Source: Chloroflexota bacterium
GTDB taxonomy: Bacteria > Chloroflexota > Anaerolineae > 4572-78 > J111
Length of the DNA: 64,000 nt
Direction: 5' to 3'
Assembly (NCBI GenBank): GCA_016860845.1
Contig: BOKF01000011.1
Coordinates: forward strand, 124,001-188,000
Of the stretch, positions 33,895-42,505 are shown piece by piece. The stretch's first letter is position 1; every line of letters starts with the position of its first letter. The position numbers were made by a program, and so were the translations under genes. The notes below the pieces were generated by a model. That model had not been told where the DNA came from, did not search any database, and saw nothing but the letters and a program-made list of their open reading frames with translations.

Positions 33895-34839
33895 ATGACC
33901 AGCAAAGTCGCCGTTATTGCTATTGGGGGCAATTCACTGATCAAAGATGAGCAGCACCGCAGCGTTGAGGACCAGTATCAGGCAGCCAAAGAAACCTGTG
34001 CCCACATTGCTGCGATGATTAAAGATGGTTGGAATGTGGTGATTGGGCACGGCAACGGGCCGCAGGTCGGCTTTATCCTGCGCCGCTCCGAACTGGCCGC
34101 CCACGAACTGCACGAAGTACCGCTGGATGCCTGCGGCGCCGACAGCCAGGGCGCGATTGGCTATGCCTTGCAGCAAAATTTGTACAACTTTTTCCACCAG
34201 ATGGGGATCAACAAGCAGGTTGCTACGATTGTGACCCAGGTAGAGGTCAGCCGGGACGATCCTGCCTTCCAAAATCCGACCAAACCCATCGGCTCCTTTA
34301 TGGACCAGGCCCAGGCCGAGCGCCGCCGCCAGGAAGGCTGGGATGTCGTCGAGGATGCCGGGCGCGGTTGGCGGCGGGTTGTGCCTTCCCCCCTGCCGAT
34401 GCGCATTGTCGAAGAGGGGGTGATTAAACAATTGATTGCGGCAGGCGTGATTGTAATTGCAGTTGGCGGCGGCGGTATTCCGGTCGTAGCCGACAAGAAT
34501 GGTAATTTGAAGGGCACTGCCGCTGTGATTGACAAGGATTATGCCTCATCCCTGCTCGCCAGCAGCATCGGCGCGGATTTGTTTATCATCAGTACCGCCG
34601 TTGAAAAAGTAGCCCTCAATTACGGCAAAGCCAACCAGCAGTGGCTCGATCACCTGACCCTGGCCCAGGCCAAGGAATATCTGGCCGCAGGCGGTCACTT
34701 TGCCAAAGGCAGTATGGCTCCTAAAATTCAGGCAGTGGTCAACTTCCTGGAGCGCGGCGGTAAGGAAGCCATCATCACCAACCCCGAAAATCTGGAAAGA
34801 GCGCTCGCTGGCAAAACCGGAACGCGCATTACTAAATAA
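33895..34839 (+). CDS. arcC: carbamate kinase (ArcC/YqeA-like)
   Basis: A 314-residue amino-acid kinase-fold enzyme: carbamoyl phosphate + ADP to carbamate + ATP in the catabolic direction. VIAIGGNSLI opens the protein, IGHGNGPQVG is the active-site loop, and AVGGGGIPV near residue 196 and IDKDYASSLLAS are diagnostic. AGGAGAG precedes the ATG. It provides substrate-level ATP from the upstream carbamoyltransferase product. Confidence 0.94.
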   Translation: MTSKVAVIAIGGNSLIKDEQHRSVEDQYQAAKETCAHIAAMIKDGWNVVIGHGNGPQVGFILRRSELAAHELHEVPLDACGADSQGAIGYALQQNLYNFFHQMGINKQVATIVTQVEVSRDDPAFQNPTKPIGSFMDQAQAERRRQEGWDVVEDAGRGWRRVVPSPLPMRIVEEGVIKQLIAAGVIVIAVGGGGIPVVADKNGNLKGTAAVIDKDYASSLLASSIGADLFIISTAVEKVALNYGKANQQWLDHLTLAQAKEYLAAGGHFAKGSMAPKIQAVVNFLERGGKEAIITNPENLERALAGKTGTRITK

Positions 34840-34929
34840 TTTACGATTTACGATTTGGGATTTACGATTGGGGATAAACCGTGGCCTACAATCGTAAATC
34901 CAAAATCTAAAATCCAAAATCTAAAATCT
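34839..34929. repeat. intergenic hairpin (ATTTACGATTT / AAATCCAAAATCT words)
   Basis: Tandem TTTACGATT words on the left are mirrored by AATCGTAAATCCAAAATCTA words on the right. It runs directly into the next ATG at 34930 and leaves no room for a ribosome-binding site. Confidence 0.8.
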
Positions 34930-36201
34930 ATGGCCCACATTCTCCACCTTAAATGTCTGATTTGCGGCAAAACTTACCGCGCTAATGAAATTGACTACGT
35001 CTGCCCCGATCACGGCGACGAGGGCATTGTTGACGTGCAGTATGATTATGAGCGCATCGGCCGGCGGTTCAGCCGGGACGACCTGCGCCGCTCGACCGAC
35101 ACCACCATCTGGCGTTACAAACCCCTCCTGCCGATTGAACCCGACGCGGCTGTGCCTCCCCTGACCGTTGGCTGGACCCCACTCTACCAGACTGACCGCC
35201 TGGCCGCCGAGTTGGGCCTGAAACGCCTGTGGGTTAAAGACGATGGCCGCCTGCCGACGGCCTCCTTCAAGGACCGGGCCAGCGCTATCGCCGTGGTCAA
35301 GGCGCAGGAGAAGGGGGCGCAGGTGATCACCACGGCCAGCACCGGCAACGCTGCCGCGGCCTTGAGCGGTCTGTGCGCCAGCGTCAAGCAGCCTAACGTC
35401 ATCTTTGTGCCTGAAACTGCGCCTCAGGCCAAGGTTGCCCAATTGCTGACCTTCGGCTCGACGGTGATGCTGGTCAAAGGCACCTATGACGATGCCTTTG
35501 AATTGTGCATGCAAGCGGCCCATGCTTACGGCTGGTACAATCGCAACACCGGCTACAACCCTTACATGAGCGAGGGCAAGAAAACGGTCAGCTTTGAAAT
35601 CTGTGAGCAACTGGGCTGGCAAGCGCCCGACCGCATTTTTGTCAGCGTCGGCGATGGCTGTATCATCGGCGGGGTGCACAAAGGGCTAAAAGATTTGCTG
35701 GCTCTGGGCTGGATTGACCGCATGCCTAAATTGATAGGCATTCAGGCCGAGGGCAGCGCCTACCTGTACCAGGCCTGGCGCAGCGGCGAAAACGTTCTCA
35801 CCAAGCCGCCTATCGCCGCCCAGACCATCGCCGACAGCATCAGCGCCGGCCTGCCCCGCGACCGGATCAAAGCCCTGGCGGCCGTAACCGAAACGAACGG
35901 AGCTTATCTGACCGTGACCGACGAGGAAATTTTGGCCGCCATTCCGGCCCTGGCGCGCGGCTGCGGCGTCTTTGCCGAACCCGCCGGGGCAGCCGCCTTC
36001 GCCGGGCTGGTCAAGGCGATTAACCAAGGGCTGGTCGCCTCCGACGAGCGGATTGTGGTCATCAACACCGGCAATGGCTTGAAAGACATCGCCAGCGCCA
36101 TGAAAGCCGTGAATTGGGTGGGCACGCAGCCCTACCATGTTGGGCCAAGCCTAGACGAGGTACAGCAAGTTATGGCTTCTATCCCAACTCCGTCACTATG
36201 A
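34930..36201 (+). CDS. threonine synthase-like PLP enzyme with N-terminal zinc ribbon
   Basis: A 423-residue fold-type II PLP enzyme. A zinc-ribbon-like N-terminus (LKCLICGKTYRANEIDYVCPDHG read in parts) is followed by WTPLYQTDRLA. The Schiff-base lysine is in TASFKDRAS (about residue 115). TTASTGNAAAALSGLCA binds the PLP phosphate. This is the threonine synthase (ThrC) pattern. Its place after the ygeY-ygeW-yqeA-like set, where E. coli has the PLP diaminopropionate ammonia-lyase YgeX, makes a diverged catabolic lyase possible. The start has no Shine-Dalgarno sequence. Its TGA overlaps the next ATG (ATGA). Confidence 0.85.
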   Translation: MAHILHLKCLICGKTYRANEIDYVCPDHGDEGIVDVQYDYERIGRRFSRDDLRRSTDTTIWRYKPLLPIEPDAAVPPLTVGWTPLYQTDRLAAELGLKRLWVKDDGRLPTASFKDRASAIAVVKAQEKGAQVITTASTGNAAAALSGLCASVKQPNVIFVPETAPQAKVAQLLTFGSTVMLVKGTYDDAFELCMQAAHAYGWYNRNTGYNPYMSEGKKTVSFEICEQLGWQAPDRIFVSVGDGCIIGGVHKGLKDLLALGWIDRMPKLIGIQAEGSAYLYQAWRSGENVLTKPPIAAQTIADSISAGLPRDRIKALAAVTETNGAYLTVTDEEILAAIPALARGCGVFAEPAGAAAFAGLVKAINQGLVASDERIVVINTGNGLKDIASAMKAVNWVGTQPYHVGPSLDEVQQVMASIPTPSL

Positions 36202-37148
36202 ACCCGGCAGAGGCGGAACGCTATCAAGCTGTTATTGCGGCGGCCCGCATCTACTTGGATACACTGGCTCCGCCCTTGCGAGCCGTAACCCGGCCCTGGT
36301 TTGACCGGCTGGCGCAGAGCGAATTCAGCCGCATTGTCGTCTTGTTACCCGACCTGCTGGCCGACCTGCTGCCCGTTTCGGCGGAGGTGAGCCGGCAGTT
36401 GAGCCTGGCCCACTTCTACTTTTGGTGGTACTACTTCGTTCAAGATGAACTGCTGGACGGCGACGCTTCACCCGCCGCCCTGTTGAGCGGCCACCTGGCC
36501 CTGCTCAAAATGATTGAAACTTACGCCAGCCTGGGGGTCACTTGCGCCCCCTATTGGCCGGACTACCTGCAACTGGCGCAGCGCTCCGCCGAGGCGCATG
36601 CCCAGGAATGGCAAACCCGTTTCACCCGGCTGGACGAGGTAACCCCTGACCGGCTTGAACGCTTCACCCTTGATTTTATTGGCGACCGGGCAGTCCCCTT
36701 CTCTTTCAATACCCTTGCCCAACTCCACCTGGCTCAGACCCAGCCCGGCGACTCGCGCTGGCGTGACCTGCCCGCCGCCCTGCACTGCTTTATCCTGGCC
36801 CGGCAGATTGGCGACGATGCCAGTGATTGGCTGGCCGACCTGCAAGCGGGGCGGCTAAATTATGTGTCGGCCCGCCTGTTGCAGCGATTTTTCCAACACC
36901 ATGCATCCCTTGACCTGGAGCGATTGACCGGCTGGCAACTGGCGCAGGAGGCTTTTTGGGCTGAGGTTGAGCAAACCACCCAAACCCTCCACCGGCAAGC
37001 TCGGGATCACTTAGCTCCCTACGGCGATTGTCGCCTGCAGGCGCTAATCACACAGCAAATGGCCCAGCACGCCGCCGCCTGGGCCGCCGACCGGGCCAGC
37101 CGGGCCAACCTGCGCCGATGCTTGGGGGTGGCTGAGGCGAAAACGTAA
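36198..37148 (+). CDS. class I isoprenoid-synthase-like protein
   Basis: A 316-residue all-helical protein. YYFVQDELLDGD near residues 79-90 is an aspartate-rich DExxD-type motif. ARQIGDDASDWLADLQAGRLNY near 205-226 resembles the second DDxxD/NSE-type metal motif of polyprenyl synthases and class I terpene cyclases. No closer family is recognised. It is translationally coupled to the threonine-synthase-like gene (ATGA) and one base before the methyltransferase gene, so the three are one operon. A prenyl-diphosphate substrate is a family-level inference only. Confidence 0.68.
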   Translation: MNPAEAERYQAVIAAARIYLDTLAPPLRAVTRPWFDRLAQSEFSRIVVLLPDLLADLLPVSAEVSRQLSLAHFYFWWYYFVQDELLDGDASPAALLSGHLALLKMIETYASLGVTCAPYWPDYLQLAQRSAEAHAQEWQTRFTRLDEVTPDRLERFTLDFIGDRAVPFSFNTLAQLHLAQTQPGDSRWRDLPAALHCFILARQIGDDASDWLADLQAGRLNYVSARLLQRFFQHHASLDLERLTGWQLAQEAFWAEVEQTTQTLHRQARDHLAPYGDCRLQALITQQMAQHAAAWAADRASRANLRRCLGVAEAKT

Positions 37149-37149
37149 C

Positions 37150-38007
37150 ATGTCTACCTCCTCGCCCCTCCCCTTTGACGCGCTGCGCCCTTTCAAAAGC
37201 AGGCCGGAGGAATTCACCCCCAGGGATACCCTGCCCTGGGCGGCCCAGGCAGAGCAACTGTTGCGTTGTCGCAGCGCCGCAGGATTTTGGCCTTTTAGTC
37301 CGGCCCGCGTGATCGAGCCGCGAGTAGACTGGCTGGCGGAAGACTTGAGGCTGCCATCCGGCGCGGCCATTCTGGATATTGGCTGCGGGCCGGGGCTGTA
37401 CAGCAACCGCCTGGCGGCGCGGGGGTTTCGCCTGACCGGCATTGACATTGCTCAACCATTTCTGGATTACGCCCAAGGCGAGGCCGACCGGCAGGGGTTG
37501 GCCTGTGTTTATCGGCATCTGTCCCTGTTTGACCTGACCTTTGAGGCCGAATTTGAGGCTGTTCTGTTAATTAATGCCGTCACCGACCGGCTGAGTCTGG
37601 CCGAACTGCCATCTGTGCTGGCTAAAATTTGGGCCGCGCTCAAACCCGGCGGTCACCTTATCGCCGAATTTGCCGTTCAACCGGCCAACTTCAGCGCCGC
37701 CCCACCTACCATAAGGGAGTCGCTCCATTTCCTGGGCCGCTCCCCCTGGAGCGAACAGCCTCACGCCTGGCTGGTACGGGAGCTAACCTTCCCCACCAGC
37801 AGTGAGCGTGTCACCCATCACCTGATTTTGGCGGCAGACGGTCAGCCCCGAGAGTATTGGTCGCGCTTTGCGCTGCATCCTCTCTCGGAGCTAACCGATT
37901 TACTGGCCCGGTACGGCCTTCAGACATTGCAGCTTTTTGGCCCGGCGTTGGGTCAAGTGCACCGGCCAACGGACACAATCTGTTTTATCTGGGCGCAGCG
38001 CCCATGA
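37150..38007 (+). CDS. class I SAM-dependent methyltransferase
   Basis: A 285-residue Rossmann-type methyltransferase. Motif I is ILDIGCGPGLYSNRLAARG (about residues 74-92), followed by TGIDIAQPFLDYA and a motif-IV-like VLLINAVTDRLS. IWAALKPGGHLIAEFA is the post-motif strand. About 70 extra N-terminal residues may form a cap. It lies one base after the isoprenoid-synthase-like gene and may methylate its product (inference). Confidence 0.88.
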   Translation: MSTSSPLPFDALRPFKSRPEEFTPRDTLPWAAQAEQLLRCRSAAGFWPFSPARVIEPRVDWLAEDLRLPSGAAILDIGCGPGLYSNRLAARGFRLTGIDIAQPFLDYAQGEADRQGLACVYRHLSLFDLTFEAEFEAVLLINAVTDRLSLAELPSVLAKIWAALKPGGHLIAEFAVQPANFSAAPPTIRESLHFLGRSPWSEQPHAWLVRELTFPTSSERVTHHLILAADGQPREYWSRFALHPLSELTDLLARYGLQTLQLFGPALGQVHRPTDTICFIWAQRP

Positions 38008-38184
38008 TAACGCACGGCGAATGACGGCTATCGTTTTTGCCGGCCATTCTTGATCTATCTGTTGAGCCTTGCTCCTTAACAATTGAATCATTCTGCCCAA
38101 ATTTTTGACAAAGCAACCGTTTTGATTTAACTTACAACAAATTTAGCTTTCCAAGTACTTGATGTCACAGAGGAGGGTAACACG

Positions 38185-38403
38185 ATGAGTCCTGATTTGG
38201 AACGTCTGGTAGGTCGGGCCGTGATGGATAAGGCCTTCCGTGACAAGTTACTGGCCGACCCCGAAGGAGCGGTAAAAGAGGCCGGTTTTAAGTTAACCCC
38301 GGAAGAAATGAGCAATCTCAAGGCCGGAGTTGAACAGATTAAAAATGAAGCCGCCTCCAAATATTTTGACCAGCAGCTTGTAGACGCCCTAAAGGGTTGG
38401 TAA
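38185..38403 (+). CDS. NHLP-clan (Os1348/Nif11-like) leader-peptide protein
   Basis: A 72-residue acidic helical peptide with AGGAGGGTAACACG in front. LERLVGRAVMDKAFRDKLLADPEGAVKEAGFKLTPEE (read in parts) is the nitrile-hydratase-like leader pattern found in RiPP precursors and in orphan relatives. The C-terminal part ends FDQQLVDALKGW and has no clear double-glycine site, Cys or Ser/Thr-rich core, so it may be an orphan family member rather than a true precursor. No LanM, YcaO or radical-SAM enzyme is adjacent. A hairpin terminator follows at 38445. Confidence 0.78.
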   Translation: MSPDLERLVGRAVMDKAFRDKLLADPEGAVKEAGFKLTPEEMSNLKAGVEQIKNEAASKYFDQQLVDALKGW

Positions 38404-38444
38404 CCAGGCTGACCCTTTAAGAAGCCCAACCAAATTCTGATCAC

Positions 38445-38475
38445 GAGCCTCATCCAGTGGTGAGGCTCTTCTAAT
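38445..38475 (+). terminator. probable rho-independent terminator
   Basis: GAGCCTCA at 38445 pairs with TGAGGCTC at 38461 and is followed by TTCTAATTAT. It lies between the leader-peptide gene and the phosphatase gene. Confidence 0.6.
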
Positions 38476-38506
38476 TATCTATCCTGTTAACACCGCATTT
38501 TTAGCC

Positions 38507-39853
38507 ATGCAGCCCGAACTCAATAGCTCCATCGCTCAAATAGGTTTCAAGACCGATCAGCGGCGCAAAGCCAGCTTTCTAAACTGGTTGGTCCTTGGTA
38601 TTCTGGCGTTGCACCTAGTTGCCCTGCTCATTATCCTGCTGGTAGAGCCGCTTTTTCTTTTTTGGAGCACAATGGGTGCGAGTTTAGGCTTGAATATCAT
38701 CGTTTATATTCTGAATCAACGCGGTGCGACTCAACTGGCAGCCCATATTTTTTGCTACACTTTTAACTTACTGATCACCTTCTATATCTTTGAAAACCTG
38801 TTTTTAGAGCACGATGTACAAAACGCAGCGGCGATGAGCTACCTGTTGTCGCTGAGTGTTTTGTTGGCGGGACTGCTGGTCAGTCCCAGGGCAACCTTCT
38901 ATTTCGCGGCTATTGATGCGGTCCTGATACTGGTCCCATTTACACTCTATCTGAAACAGTTTAGCAATGCCCTGCTCATAGCCTTTCCGATCATTGTCTT
39001 TATGTGCCTGATTGCCATTGTCTCCTGGCTGTATCAGACCACCTTGAATCGCGCTTTTGCCAGGGCCAGCGCAGCCCAGCAGCAGTTGTTACAGGCACAA
39101 CTGGCCCAACGGGAGTTAGAAATCGCCCGTGATTTGCAGCAGCGGCTCTACCCGGCGCCGCCGCCTATCGGCCCGCAGTTGCAAATTGCCTCCCGTGCCA
39201 AATCGGCCCTGGAAACCAGCGGCGATTTTTACGATTTCATCCCGCTCGGTCCAGATGAGTGGGGCGTGGTGGTGGCCGATGTGACCGGCAAAAGCGTGGC
39301 TGCCGCCCTGGTGATGGCCATGACCCGCAGCACTCTGCGCAGTATGGCCGGCCGTTTCCGGTCGCCGGCGGCGGTGCTGACCCAGGCCAACCAGATTCTT
39401 TCGGCGGATACTTCGGTTGATCAGCTCATTACCACCTTTTACGGAATTCTGAACAGCCGCACCCTGACCCTACACTTTGCCAATGCCGGTCATTTACCAC
39501 CCAATCTTAAACGTGATAGCCAGGTTGAGGATTTGGAGTTACCCGGCTTGCCCCTGAAAGCAATGCCAAACACCCAGTACCGGGACCAGCAGGTTCAACT
39601 CTGCCCTGGTGATCAGCTCATTTTATCCACCGATGGGATTGTCGAGGCGATGAATTCCAACCGGGAGATGTTTGGCTTTGAGCGACTGGCCGAGACTATT
39701 CGCCGGGTGAAGGCCAGTCACCCCCAGCAGATTTTGCAGGAAATCTGGCAGACTGTCGAAACCTTTCGCGGCGAAGCCCAGCAAGAAGACGATATGGCCC
39801 TGATTATTATTTGCGTGGGTGATAAGGCCGCCCCACCAGTTGAAAGTAGTTAG
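38507..39853 (+). CDS. membrane PP2C-type (SpoIIE/RsbU) serine phosphatase
   Basis: A 448-residue protein with about six transmembrane segments in residues 25-185, a coiled-coil linker rich in Gln/Ala/Leu (about 185-215) and a SpoIIE-type phosphatase domain. Metal-binding motifs are intact: ETSGDFYDF, VVVADVTGKS, LSTDGIVEAMN and QEDDMALI. Such enzymes usually dephosphorylate anti-sigma antagonist proteins, and no partner kinase or STAS protein is adjacent. The membrane part probably acts as sensor. Confidence 0.9.
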   Translation: MQPELNSSIAQIGFKTDQRRKASFLNWLVLGILALHLVALLIILLVEPLFLFWSTMGASLGLNIIVYILNQRGATQLAAHIFCYTFNLLITFYIFENLFLEHDVQNAAAMSYLLSLSVLLAGLLVSPRATFYFAAIDAVLILVPFTLYLKQFSNALLIAFPIIVFMCLIAIVSWLYQTTLNRAFARASAAQQQLLQAQLAQRELEIARDLQQRLYPAPPPIGPQLQIASRAKSALETSGDFYDFIPLGPDEWGVVVADVTGKSVAAALVMAMTRSTLRSMAGRFRSPAAVLTQANQILSADTSVDQLITTFYGILNSRTLTLHFANAGHLPPNLKRDSQVEDLELPGLPLKAMPNTQYRDQQVQLCPGDQLILSTDGIVEAMNSNREMFGFERLAETIRRVKASHPQQILQEIWQTVETFRGEAQQEDDMALIIICVGDKAAPPVESS

Positions 39854-39884
39854 AATCAAAAAAGTAGAAAAGGACAAAACCATC

Positions 39885-41354
39885 ATGATAGATTTAAGCA
39901 TCCAGCCCGATCGTCTCGCCCGGAGCCTTCAGCGAGCGCGGGAGCAAAAAATTATTATCCCCACCCTCAAACAGCAGCGCAATCCGAAATTGATTCCGCC
40001 AGCCATCACGGCCCAGTTGAAAAAAGTGGGACTGTGGGATCTCAACCCGCTGAACCTGTTCCGCATCACCTGGCACAACAAGCCGACTCCCAGCGGCGGC
40101 GGCTTTGGCCCGGTCAATTTTATTGAATTTCCCCAGGCCCTGACCGGCGTCGAGGCCCGGATTCTGGCCCCTGTCGGCAAGTGGTTTCCGACCGGCGCGC
40201 ACAAAGTCGGCGCGGCCTTTGGCTGCCTCGTCCCGCGCCTGGTGACCGGCCAATTCGACCCGACCAGCCAAAAAGCAGTCTGGCCCTCGACCGGTAACTA
40301 CTGCCGGGGCGGCGCGTACGATTCGGCCTTGCTGGCCTGCGAGTCCATCGCTATTCTGCCCGAAGGGATGAGCCAGGAGCGCTTCAACTGGCTGGCCTCG
40401 GTAGCCGGGGAGATCATCAAAACGCCCGGCAGCGAAAGCAACGTCAAAGAGATTTTTGACAAGTGCTGGGAGCTGCGCCAATCCGGCCAGGATTTGATGA
40501 TTTTCAACCAGTTCGAAGAGTTTGGCAACTACCTCTGGCACCACGAAGTAACCGGTCCGGCCCTGCTCGAAGTGCTGGAGCAGGTTATGGGTCCCAAAGA
40601 TACCTATCGTGGCTTCATGTCGGCGACCGGCTCCGCCGGAACCATCGCCAGCGGTGACTTTTTGAAAAGCCGCTTCCCGGCCAGCAAGATTGTCGCCAGT
40701 GAGGCGCTGCAATGCCCCACCCTGCTCAATAACGGCTTTGGCGCGCACCGCATCGAGGGTATCGGCGATAAGCACGTCCCCTGGATTCACAATGTCAAAA
40801 ACACCGATATGGTCGTGGCGATTGACGACGAGGCGACCATCAGCCTGATCCGCCTGTTCAATGAACCGGCGGGTAAAAAATATCTGGCCGGCCGGGGCGT
40901 CGCCGAAAGTTTAATAGACAAGCTCTCCTGGGCCGGCATCTCCGGGGTCGGCAACCTGCTCTCGGCCATCAAGTTTGCCAAGTATTATGAGTTGGGCGAG
41001 CACGACATTGTTTTGACCGTTTTGACCGACTCGATGGAGATGTACGGGAGCCGCCTGCACGAACTGAGCCAGGAGCGCGGCGAATTTACCGAACTGGATG
41101 CCGCTGCCGCCTACCACCAATACCTGATGGGCGTGACCCTTGATTACATGCAAGAACTGACCTACTACGAGCGCAAGCGGGTCCACAACCTGAAGTACTA
41201 CACCTGGGTGGAGCAGCAGGGTAAAACCTTCGAGGAAATCCAAGCCCAATGGTACGATGCCGACTATTGGAGCGACATCCCCACTCACGCCGAGCAGATT
41301 GACGCCCTGATTGAAGAATTCAACGCCGAAACCGGATTACTCAAGGAACTGTAG
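39885..41354 (+). CDS. TrpB-like fold-type II PLP enzyme of unknown reaction
   Basis: A 489-residue PLP enzyme. The Schiff-base lysine is in FPTGAHKVGAAFG, close to the TGSHKIN motif of tryptophan synthase beta and its relatives, and MSATGSAGTIASGDF is a later cofactor loop. Length is greater than TrpB (about 400), and the C-terminal 90 residues (from about ELTYYERKRVHNLKYYTWVE) are an extra helical part I do not recognise. The start is MIDLSIQP at 39885. It follows the phosphatase closely. A cysteine-synthase-like or deaminase/lyase reaction is possible. Confidence 0.78.
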   Translation: MIDLSIQPDRLARSLQRAREQKIIIPTLKQQRNPKLIPPAITAQLKKVGLWDLNPLNLFRITWHNKPTPSGGGFGPVNFIEFPQALTGVEARILAPVGKWFPTGAHKVGAAFGCLVPRLVTGQFDPTSQKAVWPSTGNYCRGGAYDSALLACESIAILPEGMSQERFNWLASVAGEIIKTPGSESNVKEIFDKCWELRQSGQDLMIFNQFEEFGNYLWHHEVTGPALLEVLEQVMGPKDTYRGFMSATGSAGTIASGDFLKSRFPASKIVASEALQCPTLLNNGFGAHRIEGIGDKHVPWIHNVKNTDMVVAIDDEATISLIRLFNEPAGKKYLAGRGVAESLIDKLSWAGISGVGNLLSAIKFAKYYELGEHDIVLTVLTDSMEMYGSRLHELSQERGEFTELDAAAAYHQYLMGVTLDYMQELTYYERKRVHNLKYYTWVEQQGKTFEEIQAQWYDADYWSDIPTHAEQIDALIEEFNAETGLLKEL

Positions 41355-41406
41355 AGCTAAACTCTTTACCTTCCTGGGAACCTCACCATTTAGCCTCCAC
41401 GAGATT

Positions 41407-41459
41407 TGGAAGGTTGGAAGATTCATTCCTCTCCAGCCTTCCAATCTTCCATCCTTCCA
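41407..41459. repeat. intergenic hairpin (GGAAGGTTGGAAGATT word)
   Basis: TTTGGAAGGTTGGAAGATT on the left is mirrored by AGCCTTCCAATCTTCCATCC on the right. Confidence 0.8.
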
Positions 41460-41528
41460 ACATATCCCATGCATCTTTGTGTTTAAATGATTTGCGTGAT
41501 TGGGCCAAGTATGGCAGAGTCACGCGTT

Positions 41529-42035
41529 ATGAAATATTCATTTTGCCCCAAATGTGGCGGTCGCCTGGCAGTTCGACTTCTTGATCAGCACGAACGGCTT
41601 GCCTGTGGTGACTGTGGCTTTGTCTTTTATCAAAATTCCAAACCATGCGCGGGGGTCTTGGTGGTGGATCAAAACAAGTTACTGCTGATCAGGCGCGCTA
41701 TAGAGCCATTTAAAGGCTGCTGGGACATCCCCGGCGGCTTTCTGGAACCGGGCGAACACCCGGAGATTGGGGCGGTGCGCGAAATTCTTGAAGAAACCGG
41801 TCTCCGGGTTCAACTCGGCGAATTGCTCGGCATTTTTATGGATGTCTACGAAACCACCGGCGATCCGACGCTTAATATCTTTTACACCGCTACTGTCGCC
41901 GGGGGTGAAGCCCGCGCCGGTAGCGATGCCGCGCATTTACATTGGTTCGATCTCGACGCCCTGCCGCAGCAGATTGCTTTTAAGTCAGCTCATAAAGTTC
42001 TGGCCCTGCTGCGGAATGGGCACCAGCAAACCTGA
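41529..42035 (+). CDS. Nudix hydrolase with N-terminal zinc ribbon (NudC/YjaD-like)
   Basis: A 168-residue protein. A four-cysteine ribbon (CPKCGGRL and CGDCGF) precedes a complete Nudix box: G of GGFLEPGEHPEIGA followed by REILEETGL. It hydrolyses a nucleoside-diphosphate derivative such as NAD(H) or ADP-ribose. The start at 41529 gives the ribbon at the very N-terminus; earlier ATGs (41487) are weaker. The PEBP gene starts 14 bp after its stop. Confidence 0.9.
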   Translation: MKYSFCPKCGGRLAVRLLDQHERLACGDCGFVFYQNSKPCAGVLVVDQNKLLLIRRAIEPFKGCWDIPGGFLEPGEHPEIGAVREILEETGLRVQLGELLGIFMDVYETTGDPTLNIFYTATVAGGEARAGSDAAHLHWFDLDALPQQIAFKSAHKVLALLRNGHQQT

Positions 42036-42048
42036 AGGAGGTCAAACG

Positions 42049-42501
42049 ATGGCTTTTGAACTGACAAGCCCTGCTTTTGTTTCCGGACAGCCAATTCCGG
42101 CCAAATATACCTGCGACGGCCAGGACATCTCGCCGCCCTTGCAGTGGTACGACGCGCCCAAAGACACGCAAAGTTTTGCCCTCATCATGGATGATCCCGA
42201 CGCCCCGGCCGGCGACTGGGTCCATTGGCTGCTGTTCAACCTGCCCGCCGACTTGCAGGAAGTAGCGGAAAAGGCCGCCTTGCCCCAGGGAAGCGAGACA
42301 GGCAAAAACAGTTGGGGCCGGTTCAAGTATGGCGGTCCTTGCCCGCCGAGAGGTACGCATCGCTATTTCTTCAAACTTTACGCCCTAAACACAACCCTAG
42401 ACCGAGCCGCTGGAAATAGCAAAACACAACTGCTCAAAGCCATGGAGCGGCATACCCTGGCTCAAGCGGAGTTGATGGGAACATACAGCCGGCAAAAGTA
42501 G
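42049..42501 (+). CDS. YbhB/YbcL-family PEBP-like protein
   Basis: A 150-residue phosphatidylethanolamine-binding-protein fold. Diagnostic segments are IPAKYTCDGQDISPPLQW, MDDPDAPAGDWVHWLLFNLP, YGGPCPPRGTHRYFFKLYAL and MERHTLAQAELMGTY. AAGGAGG overlaps the stop of the Nudix gene 7 bp before the ATG, which fixes the start. Bacterial members have no settled function. Confidence 0.93.
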   Translation: MAFELTSPAFVSGQPIPAKYTCDGQDISPPLQWYDAPKDTQSFALIMDDPDAPAGDWVHWLLFNLPADLQEVAEKAALPQGSETGKNSWGRFKYGGPCPPRGTHRYFFKLYALNTTLDRAAGNSKTQLLKAMERHTLAQAELMGTYSRQK

Positions 42502-42505
42502 CGCC

